From a bacterium (GTDB taxonomy: Bacteria; Actinomycetota; Humimicrobiia; Humimicrobiales; Humimicrobiaceae): a stretch of DNA of 9,601 bases. Under the pieces are notes generated by a model. It was not told the DNA's origin. It did no database searches and saw nothing but the letters and a program-made list of their open reading frames with translations. Shown in pieces: positions 1 to 5,709 of the stretch. Position numbers and translations under genes: made by a program. Numbering within the stretch: position 1 is the first letter of the stretch; each line of letters starts with the position of its first letter. The stretch covers positions 1 through 9,601 of the forward strand of contig JAUWQC010000027.1 in the NCBI GenBank assembly GCA_030611285.1. Reading direction: 5' to 3'.

Positions 1-632
1 ATAGCAATTCCAAAAATAATCAGGCCCAAAACAATTAGCGGATTTGAAATATATTCCGACTGTAGAACATGATTGAAATCTTTAAAATCCGCACCACCGT
101 AAAACAATGAAAATCCAAAAAAGAATAAAATTACTGTTAGCGTTGGCCTTAGAAAATATCCTAATATATAAGGTCTTGCCTTGTTCATCTTTAAATTAAG
201 AGCGGTAACTAATTGAAATATGGTTAAGCTTGTGAATATTAAAAGAAAATTTCTGGCAACCGCTACAAAAACAGCACAGACAGTTGAGAATAAAAAAAGA
301 ATCAATATTTTAATAAAATGATTACTGTCCACTTTATATATGGAAATAAAAAATAACAAATTCAGGGCACTAAATAAGATAATACCTATTTCTATCATTT
401 GCGCAGTCTCAAAGAGAGTGAGGAAATTAGAAAAATTGCCCATTGAAATAAAACTATAAATATTAAGATAAAAAGCCAAAATAAGAGAAATTGAAGTTAC
501 TATTATCAGAAATCTTTTGATAGCCTTACTTTTAGATATTACAAAAAAAGAGGAAATAAAAATTGCTCCTGATAAAACAATTATACTTTGAAGAGGATTT
601 ATTTTTCCATTAATATAAGCCATGAAGTCCAT
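1..632 (-). CDS. Antiporter-like (NuoN/ND2-type) complex I subunit, partial
   Basis: This open frame starts at 632 and runs off the left edge, giving about 210 residues with no stop. It is highly hydrophobic, with about seven membrane segments (roughly 14-33, 40-62, 79-100, 107-127, 128-147, 157-180, 198 onward). Residues 127-147 (ARNFLLIF...) and 157-184 (ending FGFSLFYGGADF) align with the transmembrane 5/6 region of NuoN at almost the same residue numbers, and fit NuoN better than NuoL or NuoM, which carry a W-E motif here. In bacterial NuoN these helices hold the key Glu (133) and Lys (158). By my alignment this protein has Thr138 and Gly159. It begins three bases after the nuoK stop, so it belongs to the same transcript. 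NuoL and NuoM do not come before it as they usually do. Another ATG three codons in (621-623) is also possible. The antiporter-like family is fairly sure; the exact NuoN assignment is less so. Confidence 0.7.
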   Translation of the reverse strand, partial: MDFMAYINGKINPLQSIIVLSGAIFISSFFVISKSKAIKRFLIIVTSISLILAFYLNIYSFISMGNFSNFLTLFETAQMIEIGIILFSALNLLFFISIYKVDSNHFIKILILFLFSTVCAVFVAVARNFLLIFTSLTIFQLVTALNLKMNKARPYILGYFLRPTLTVILFFFGFSLFYGGADFKDFNHVLQSEYISNPLIVLGLIIFGIA

Positions 633-635
633 AAT

Positions 636-977
636 CTATATATTATCTTCTCCCCACCAGTCGCTCCTGGTTATCTTAAATAATCTAAATTCCCTATAAA
701 GAATTTCTTTGTCAAGCGGATCCAGCTTTAAATAAATGTAGCAAATAATACAAAACATTAAAAAATATATGGATGTAATTCCAAAAATAATAAATATTCC
801 ACCCCACAATGAACGCTGGTATAAAAACTGTGAAAAACTCAAAAAATTGATAGTGGCAGAAATTATTATAAACTGATAAGAAACAAATGCCGATATAATA
901 TTCTTGCTGTAAAATATTCCAAATACCCCTATCAGGAAAAGTAAAAAGTTGAAATATATTATAAATTGAAAATTCAT
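636..977 (-). CDS. nuoK: NuoK-like complex I membrane subunit
   Basis: 113 residues with three membrane helices (about 5-24, 27-48, 58-84) and a charged C-terminal tail slightly longer than usual. The first 50 residues align without gaps to bacterial NuoK: F-x-x-G-x-x-G at 14-20, a basic-Asn turn at 25-26, then the second helix. NuoK normally places essential proton-path glutamates in helices 2 and 3 (Glu36 and Glu72 in E. coli). Here the aligned residues are Gln35 and, in a gapless alignment, Tyr71. There is no Asp or Glu before residue 86. The start codon overlaps the nuoJ stop as ATGA (974-977), which indicates translational coupling. Position between nuoJ and an antiporter-like gene is canonical. 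The family call is firm, but ordinary proton pumping by this subunit is doubtful. Confidence 0.85.
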   Translation of the reverse strand: MNFQFIIYFNFLLFLIGVFGIFYSKNIISAFVSYQFIIISATINFLSFSQFLYQRSLWGGIFIIFGITSIYFLMFCIICYIYLKLDPLDKEILYREFRLFKITRSDWWGEDNI

Positions 978-1510
978 TTTTCTTCCAAACTAATAATAAT
1001 AAACCATAAAAAGGATACAAATAATACTGCAATTATAATTATTAAAATTAAACTATAATTGGTAAAAAACTTACCGGCAATATCGCTTAGACCAATGATG
1101 AAAATGTTACCGCTGACACTAACTTTCTGTAAAAAATCAGATGTATAATTATAAATTAAATAACCAATAGCTGCGCAAAATAAAAACGGTAGAATAATAT
1201 TGACAATTATACCTTTGATATTACTATTTAATTTTTCATCTAATCTTTCCTTATCCCCAAATAATTCTATTTGAAAAACAAACAGGTATAATGACAAAAA
1301 AAAGAACATAATAAAAATTCCAGCTATAAAAAATAAAATACCGGAATAATAAACAAAACTTAAGATTCCGACAAATAAAAAGGTGAGAAACAAAAATATT
1401 AATTTCTTTCTCTTACTGATTAGAATAAGTGACAGTAATCCTGATATCGCCAGTCCAAAGAGGCTGGCGCAGTGTATTATTATTAATATTAATTGACTTC
1501 CAAATGACAT
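974..1510 (-). CDS. nuoJ: NuoJ-like complex I membrane subunit
   Basis: 178 residues with about five membrane helices (5-31, 36-56, 57-80, 101-121, 152-173), the NuoJ topology. The 59-80 stretch resembles the NuoJ helix-3 region that in the family carries Y-V-G-A-x-x-V-L-F; only the Gly (64) and the general pattern remain. The 133-168 stretch (SGNIFIIGLSDIAGKFFTNY, then a hydrophobic run) matches the typical region before NuoJ helix 5. The Glu often seen at the start of that last helix is absent. No acidic residue occurs before Glu82. It starts eight bases after the nuoI stop and overlaps nuoK by four bases. It has no strong Shine-Dalgarno and is probably coupled to nuoI. The assignment rests on topology, partial similarity and operon position. 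Confidence 0.8.
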   Translation of the reverse strand: MSFGSQLILIIIHCASLFGLAISGLLSLILISKRKKLIFLFLTFLFVGILSFVYYSGILFFIAGIFIMFFFLSLYLFVFQIELFGDKERLDEKLNSNIKGIIVNIILPFLFCAAIGYLIYNYTSDFLQKVSVSGNIFIIGLSDIAGKFFTNYSLILIIIIAVLFVSFLWFIIISLEEK

Positions 1511-1518
1511 AGTTACTT

Positions 1519-1941
1519 CTACCAGAAATCCCTAATTGTGCTTGAAGGTTTTATCAATTCAATTTTTCCCAATCTCAAATTTTTCCCACTACATTCCGCA
1601 AGTTGATATTTGTAAGACATATCAATAGCATTCATTTCACAAAACTCAACACAATTTCCGCAAAAAATACATTTGCTTAAATCCAGACAGAATTCATCCA
1701 GAACTTCCCTGCCATTATCTTCAATTCTTTTCTTTACTTCTATACAATCCTGTGGGCAAATTATATTGCACAATCCACAACCATTGCAAATAACCTCGAG
1801 GGAATCCAGATCCAATTTTAAATGAAGGACGCCCCTGCTGCCATCAGGAATTATTATTTTCTCTCTGGGATAAATAACAGTCCTGGACTTCTTAAATAAA
1901 TTTCCTAAAATGATAAAAAAATTCTTAAGTAACCTTAACAT
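1519..1941 (-). CDS. nuoI: NuoI-like two-[4Fe-4S] ferredoxin subunit
   Basis: 140 residues, normal for a short NuoI. An N-terminal amphipathic stretch (1-20) probably lies on the membrane. Two complete [4Fe-4S] motifs follow: Cys52, 55, 58, 62 (CNGCGLCNIICP) and Cys91, 94, 97, 101 (CIFCGNCVEFC). In complex I these are clusters N6a and N6b, which pass electrons to cluster N2 in NuoB. The usual Pro after the last Cys of the second motif is Glu here. YPREK at 24-28 matches the conserved YP-x-E/R-K entry into the domain. It lies between nuoH and nuoJ, the canonical place. No clear Shine-Dalgarno precedes the ATG, which is 17 bases from the nuoH stop. Electron transfer capacity looks intact, unlike the features expected of the membrane subunits. 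Confidence is high. Confidence 0.93.
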   Translation of the reverse strand: MLRLLKNFFIILGNLFKKSRTVIYPREKIIIPDGSRGVLHLKLDLDSLEVICNGCGLCNIICPQDCIEVKKRIEDNGREVLDEFCLDLSKCIFCGNCVEFCEMNAIDMSYKYQLAECSGKNLRLGKIELIKPSSTIRDFW

Positions 1942-1958
1942 CTTAATAAAACACTTAA

Positions 1959-2894
1959 TTAAATTAAACTATATACATTCCTGGCTACAAAAAATCCCAG
2001 GGTAACAATAAAATTAAACAGCGAAACTGGAATCAAAAACTTCCAATTAATCCTGACTAAAAGTTTATAACTATCTATTCTGCCAATAGCTTTGTCCATC
2101 AATAACAATAGTATAAAAATAAAATAAAATTTAAAAGCAAGTACAATCTCTCCCCTGATAAAATATATGTTTTGCCAGCCACCCAAATACAGGATATTTA
2201 AAATTATAATCAAGAAAAGAACAATCATATAAACTGAAAATTTTTCAACAATTTTCCCTAAACCTATTCCCTCTTTACCTATATCTACCTCAGTAGATAA
2301 GTAGCTCTTTCTACTTAGGCCCAATAACTTTAATTGCAAAAACAATGAAATAAAAAAGGTTATAAAACCCAGGGGCTGGAAAATTATATTCCAGTGCTGA
2401 TACTGAGAATTTACAATTTCCTTTAAGCTTAAGGTCTTACTTATTAAAACAATACTTACAATACTAAATAAAACAGGGACCAGGAAAGAAAGTAAAATTA
2501 ATACTTTCTTACTGGCTTCACTAGATATGGCACTGTAAGAGGTCCTGCTTGAATTAAAAAATAATACAATTATCAGTCCTATATAGAAAGTTATTGCAAC
2601 CAAAAGGCTGTAGTCCATTTCTACCAAAACCAGATTTGCAGTAATAGGAACTGCACTCCACATTAGAAAAGAGAGTAAAAAAATAAAAAAAGTCCAGATA
2701 TTTATCCTACTATCCCTGGACAAATATTTAAAGAATCTAATTAGAGGAAAACCAGCACCTCTTATTCTGGTTATTCTATATCCCCTTCTAAGCTCAATAC
2801 GAGCTGTAAGCTTATTACCTATATATTCGCATATATATAAATTTACCACTAATACTGCAAAAATATAAAAAATTTTTTTTAAAATAAATAACAT
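1959..2894 (-). CDS. nuoH: NuoH-like complex I membrane subunit, strongly diverged
   Basis: 311 residues and about eight membrane helices, as in NuoH. Recognisable family landmarks are a shortened remnant of the E-R-R-x-x-A-R-x-Q segment at 25-36 (GNKLTARIELRR), TLSLKEIV at 154-161, QPLGFITFFI at 173-182, LGGW at 237-240 and NWKFLIPVSLFN at 283-294. NuoH anchors the peripheral arm and forms the quinone tunnel, with conserved A-A-x-Q-x-x-S-Y-E and E-x-N-R-x-P-F-D-x-P-E-x-E-x-E-L-V loops. Neither motif survives: the second becomes QLKLLGLSRKSYLSTEVD (187-204), with Gln188 in place of the leading Glu. It starts 12 bases after nuoCD, with GGAG four bases before the ATG (2899-2902). The identity is secure from the C-terminal half and from gene order. 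Whether it can bind a quinone is doubtful. Confidence 0.88.
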   Translation of the reverse strand: MLFILKKIFYIFAVLVVNLYICEYIGNKLTARIELRRGYRITRIRGAGFPLIRFFKYLSRDSRINIWTFFIFLLSFLMWSAVPITANLVLVEMDYSLLVAITFYIGLIIVLFFNSSRTSYSAISSEASKKVLILLSFLVPVLFSIVSIVLISKTLSLKEIVNSQYQHWNIIFQPLGFITFFISLFLQLKLLGLSRKSYLSTEVDIGKEGIGLGKIVEKFSVYMIVLFLIIILNILYLGGWQNIYFIRGEIVLAFKFYFIFILLLLMDKAIGRIDSYKLLVRINWKFLIPVSLFNFIVTLGFFVARNVYSLI

Positions 2895-2906
2895 AATGCT
2901 CCGCTG

Positions 2907-4406
2907 CTATGTACTTATTATTTCACCCGGGCTTATATCCAGACTGGCTAAAATTAAATTAATATCTTCTAATCTGTTCTCCTTCAGTATCTTCTCACTC
3001 AAAATAAGACTATTCATTGAAGGTCCCTTTACTATTAACGAATTTATATTGCTCTTTTCAACCTCAATATAAATTTTAAAAAGACCATGGGGGCACTCAA
3101 TGCCGTGCGACACTGCTTCAGATTTAAATTCTATACGAGATAAATTTATCCTCTTTATAAAAGCTCCTGAAGGGAATTTATTTATAATTTGACTTATTAT
3201 CTTAAGAGACTGAAATATCTCATTAAATCTTATTAAAACCCTATCCAGACAATCCCCTGTCCTGCATATAGGTACCGTAAATGAGAAGTCTTTATATGAA
3301 ATAAAATCTTTATCTTTACGTAAATCATATCTAATACCTGAAGCTCTTAAATTTGGACCTGATATGCCATAATCTAAAGCAATTTCTTTACCAATAATTC
3401 CAATATTCTTTAACCTTTCAATTACCAAAAAATCATCAATTATTATCTTTTCAATTCTTCTTATATTTTTATATAAGATTGGTAAGCTTTTCCTGATACT
3501 GGATATTATCTCTTTACTTATATCCTTCTTTACTCCACCTATTCTTATAAAATTGGGAACAATTCTGGAGCCTGTAACGGTCTCTATGAGCTTTAAAACC
3601 CGTTCCCTTTCCAAAAGAGAAAGACTATAGGCAACGTCATACCCTAAAATATTACAGATATTTGAAATGAAATAAACATGGTTTGATATTCTATATAGCT
3701 CGCATAGAAGCATTCTGATATACCTGGCTCTTTCAGGTACTTTTAGCTGCAGTAATTCCTCAAAAGCGCTGCAAAGACAAATTTCCGGGAATATGCCTGC
3801 CTTCCAGTCAAATCTGCTGATATAGGCTATAAGATTATAAATCTCCAAACCTTTATAATAATGATTACCGACAACCCTGCTAATATCGATATCAACATAA
3901 GCTTCTTTAACTACGTCATTATCAGTAGAAATATTCAAATCAAAACAATCCAGACCATCCAGGCTCTGACAAAAAATTTTAATATCAGAGTTTTCAGAAA
4001 TTAACTTACTTCTATCCCTGTAAAAATTAACTGGTTCATAGAATTCCCCCAGGGCGTTAACAATCTCGGTACAGCCATTTTCCAGTTCTCTGCTGGATAT
4101 TTCTATTTTTATTAGAACAGAAAAATTATTAACAAACGATGTAAGGTTTATTATTAGAAAATTTTTTTTACTAATTTTGTAAGCAGCTGTACTTTGAAAA
4201 CTATTTACTTTAAGTTCAGGATTTTCCTTTAGCTCTTTTAAAACCTGGTAAAGATTCTCTTTAGATACTTCTATTAAAATATCCTGTCCGGCTTTAAAAA
4301 TATTTTTTATTTTATCTTTTAAAATAAATTCCAGGTTTTTACCTATTTCCTCCATAAGTACAAGCTTTGGAGAAGAATAGATTTTATTATAAATATTATT
4401 AATCAT
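2907..4406 (-). CDS. nuoCD: Fused NuoC-NuoD subunit of a complex I-like enzyme
   Basis: 499 residues: a weakly conserved NuoC-like part (about 1-135) fused to a NuoD part (about 155-499). The NuoC signature E-R-E-x-Y-D-L-F-G-I is reduced to EFYEPVNFY (121-129). The NuoD part is clear: VPERARYIRMLLCEL (223-236), TGSRIVPNFIRIGGV (278-292), SGPNLRASGIRYDLRK (349-364), TGDCLDR (383-389) and ASLDISPGEI (486-495). NuoD lines the quinone pocket. Here the HPSTHG loop is NISTDN (158-163) and R-x-D-Y, whose Tyr binds quinone, is RFDW (198-201). The Cys pairs that bind Ni-Fe in related hydrogenases are missing at both ends: the N-terminal position aligns with Asp200 and Ala203, and DPCxxC is replaced by DISPGE. 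A hydrogenase is therefore unlikely. No Shine-Dalgarno is visible in the 40-base gap upstream. It is soluble, cytoplasmic, and expected to pair with NuoB. Confidence 0.93.
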   Translation of the reverse strand: MINNIYNKIYSSPKLVLMEEIGKNLEFILKDKIKNIFKAGQDILIEVSKENLYQVLKELKENPELKVNSFQSTAAYKISKKNFLIINLTSFVNNFSVLIKIEISSRELENGCTEIVNALGEFYEPVNFYRDRSKLISENSDIKIFCQSLDGLDCFDLNISTDNDVVKEAYVDIDISRVVGNHYYKGLEIYNLIAYISRFDWKAGIFPEICLCSAFEELLQLKVPERARYIRMLLCELYRISNHVYFISNICNILGYDVAYSLSLLERERVLKLIETVTGSRIVPNFIRIGGVKKDISKEIISSIRKSLPILYKNIRRIEKIIIDDFLVIERLKNIGIIGKEIALDYGISGPNLRASGIRYDLRKDKDFISYKDFSFTVPICRTGDCLDRVLIRFNEIFQSLKIISQIINKFPSGAFIKRINLSRIEFKSEAVSHGIECPHGLFKIYIEVEKSNINSLIVKGPSMNSLILSEKILKENRLEDINLILASLDISPGEIIST

Positions 4407-4446
4407 TTAAATAAATAAAATTTAAAAATTACTATCTATATTATTA

Positions 4447-4842
4447 TTAATCTCTGCCTGAAAATCTTAAAATAGCGTATATAAACGCTTCCGGTCTGGG
4501 CGGGCAGCCTGGAATATACATATTTATTTCTACTTTATTCCGGAACTGGCTTAACAGTTTACTCTCCGATTTAAATAAATTTTCATTTAAGACACAGCTT
4601 CCCACCGCAATTATCCATTTTGGGGAACTCATCCTGTCATAAATATTTAAGACCCTGGTTATGCCTTTTTTATTATAAAAACCCTGGATTACCAATATAT
4701 CAGCATCTTCAGCGGTGCTGACAAAATTTACACCAAATCTTTGAATATCATATAACGCTCCCTGGGTTGCAAATATTTCCTGTTTACAACAACCAAATCC
4801 TGTGACCAGTATATTCAAGTTACTTCTAGCAAGAGAAGGCAT
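4447..4842 (-). CDS. nuoB: NuoB-like subunit carrying the N2 [4Fe-4S] cluster
   Basis: 131 residues, shorter than typical NuoB because N- and C-terminal extensions are missing. All four cluster N2 ligands are present: tandem Cys18-Cys19, Cys83 in VGSC, and Cys113 in PGCPPRPE (111-118). The rest of the fold is recognisable: FG at 36-37, ADILVIQG at 47-54, and the RMSSPKWIIAVGSC block at 70-83. In complex I this cluster is the last electron carrier before quinone at the NuoB-NuoD interface. The same fold is used by the small subunit of group 4 hydrogenases, but the partner NuoCD here lacks Ni ligands. AGGGG eight bases before the ATG supports this start. It lies 11 bases after nuoA. Confidence is high. 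Confidence 0.95.
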   Translation of the reverse strand: MPSLARSNLNILVTGFGCCKQEIFATQGALYDIQRFGVNFVSTAEDADILVIQGFYNKKGITRVLNIYDRMSSPKWIIAVGSCVLNENLFKSESKLLSQFRNKVEINMYIPGCPPRPEAFIYAILRFSGRD

Positions 4843-4850
4843 TCAGATAA

Positions 4851-4855
4851 CCCCT
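4851..4855 (-). promoter_or_regulatory. Ribosome binding site of nuoB
   Basis: AGGGG on the minus strand, eight bases before the nuoB ATG. It overlaps the nuoA stop codon (4854-4856), so termination of nuoA and initiation of nuoB are probably linked. It is the strongest Shine-Dalgarno in the operon. Confidence 0.65.
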
Positions 4856-5249
4856 AACTTATAATCTTTGATTTGACTAGATATATAACCATTAATATAA
4901 GATAAAATACTATACCAATGATTAAATACAGATTTAAACCTGGTGATGGCTCTCTGCTGTAATTTAAAACAGCAAAGATAAGGAATGTAAAAATAATTAT
5001 AATTATAAATACTGTACCCAGGATAAAAATATTTTTTAGCTGATAAGGTTCCTTTTTATAGCTAAACATATCAGAAGAGCTGGTAGGAAAAATTTCTTTT
5101 TTTAATTCTATATTGTTTCTTCTTCCAGTCTTATGGATCAAAGTGCGTGATAATAAAAAAAGTGTTGCAAATATAAATGTTATTACAGCTATAAATAGGG
5201 TAAAAGCTATGATGTTATTAATATAAGCAGCAATAGATTCTTCCGGCAT
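4854..5249 (-). CDS. nuoA: NuoA-like complex I membrane subunit, strongly diverged
   Basis: 131 residues with three membrane helices (about 11-35, 73-96, 105-126) and a long loop of about 37 residues after helix 1. This is the NuoA topology, and it is the first gene before nuoB, the canonical place. The sequence hallmarks are gone. The Y-E-C-G motif in the loop, which in complex I contacts the quinone site, has no equivalent (FPTSSSD, 54-60). The F-D-x-E-x-A-F-L-x-P-W pattern of helix 2 is replaced by an uncharged run (about 81-96). The assignment therefore rests on topology, length and context more than on motifs; a different small membrane anchor cannot be excluded. AGGA seven or eight bases before the ATG supports the start. 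It is the promoter-proximal gene of the operon. Confidence 0.72.
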   Translation of the reverse strand: MPEESIAAYINNIIAFTLFIAVITFIFATLFLLSRTLIHKTGRRNNIELKKEIFPTSSSDMFSYKKEPYQLKNIFILGTVFIIIIIFTFLIFAVLNYSREPSPGLNLYLIIGIVFYLILMVIYLVKSKIIS

Positions 5250-5256
5250 TATAATT

Positions 5257-5260
5257 TCCT
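5257..5260 (-). promoter_or_regulatory. Ribosome binding site of nuoA
   Basis: AGGA on the minus strand, seven bases before the ATG at 5249. It fixes the nuoA start. No other in-frame start nearby has a comparable site. Confidence 0.6.
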
Positions 5261-5284
5261 GTTTTATATCTTCCTATTTTTTTT

Positions 5285-5385
5285 ACTATTTTTGAGATTA
5301 AACTCTATCACAATTGCACTGCTACTTCAATTGATAACATTAGGTGATTTATAATTTATATTTTTCTAAAAAAATATACTGTAAT
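5285..5385 (+). repeat. Direct repeat, left copy (about 101 bases)
   Basis: This stretch matches 5601-5701 at an offset of 316 bases. The first ten bases (ACTATTTTTG) are identical, as are CTTCAATT followed two bases later by TAACAT, ATAATTTATATTTTT with a one-base shift, and the TATACT-TAAT end. The middle 30 bases are only about half identical. Overall identity is roughly two thirds to three quarters by hand. AT-richness inflates some matches, but the ordered shared blocks and equal length are hard to explain by composition alone. Confidence 0.6.
5302..5330 (-). promoter_or_regulatory. Candidate sigma70-type promoter of the nuo-like operon
   Basis: On the minus strand TTGAAG (5325-5330) is followed after exactly 17 bases by TAGAGT (5302-5307), which is preceded by TGA as in extended -10 elements. 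Each hexamer matches the consensus at four of six positions. Transcription would begin near 5295 and give a leader of about 45 bases before nuoA. The site lies inside the left copy of the direct repeat. In the right copy the -35 box is kept but the -10 box is not. Confidence 0.42.
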
Positions 5386-5600
5386 ATTCATAAATTCACA
5401 AGAATGTATTTCAAAGCGAGCAAGTATAAAGCGGATATTCATTCCATAATTTGCAGTTAATCAGAAGCTCTTCAAACAAGTTTTCCGGAAGTGTAGTAAA
5501 CTATTCTCTAAATTAGTTCATTGAATCTGTATTGAAACTTTCTACTTTGGGTAGCGCAAAATTTCGGGATTTTGCCTAAAACTTGGCTCTTACTTTTCTC
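5386..5600. other. Non-coding spacer between the repeats; possible decayed sequence
   Basis: No open frame of convincing length lies here. On the minus strand two short frames look protein-like but are broken by stops. One translates to TTLPENLFEELLINCKLW followed by a short tail ending at a stop near 5416. The other ends QSRKFQYRFNELI before a stop near 5510. They could be debris of an old gene or transposase, or chance. I recognise no family. A small hairpin lies at 5556-5575. Confidence 0.35.
5556..5575. repeat. Perfect 7-bp inverted repeat (hairpin)
   Basis: GCAAAAT (5556-5562) and ATTTTGC (5569-5575) flank the loop TTCGGG. The stem is short and followed by mixed sequence rather than a T-run, so a classical terminator is unlikely. 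It could be an operator or a remnant of a mobile-element end. No function is assigned. Confidence 0.4.
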
Positions 5601-5701
5601 ACTATTTTTGAATCAAAACTTTTTTATAACTACGCCGTCACTTCAATTAATAACATCAATTAGTTTAATAATTTATATTTTTTTTAAAAATATACTATAA
5701 T
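5601..5701 (+). repeat. Direct repeat, right copy, abutting the AI-2E transporter gene
   Basis: This is the partner of 5285-5385. It ends at the TATAAT-like box (5696-5701), eight bases before the transporter ATG. Both copies have nearly equal length and share their end blocks. That fits an old duplication of a promoter or leader segment, possibly with a lost gene copy between them. Confidence 0.6.
5696..5701 (+). promoter_or_regulatory. Candidate -10 box of the AI-2E transporter gene
   Basis: TATAAT is a perfect -10 consensus, but it ends only eight bases before the ATG at 5710. If used, the transcript would start at or within a base or two of the ATG and be nearly leaderless. The -35 region at 17-base spacing (TTATAT, 5673-5678) is poor. 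In this AT-rich sequence the box could arise by chance. Confidence 0.35.
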
Positions 5702-5709
5702 GATTTCTA

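Noticed and set aside
712..1032. A 106-residue open frame on the minus strand
   Set aside because: It overlaps nuoK and nuoJ in another frame and has no family resemblance; the nuoK/nuoJ frames match known subunits.
3771..3779. CLC in NuoCD as a possible [NiFe] hydrogenase cysteine motif
   Set aside because: By alignment from the VPERA anchor it falls several columns after the true CxxC position, and the C-terminal DPCxxC is absent.
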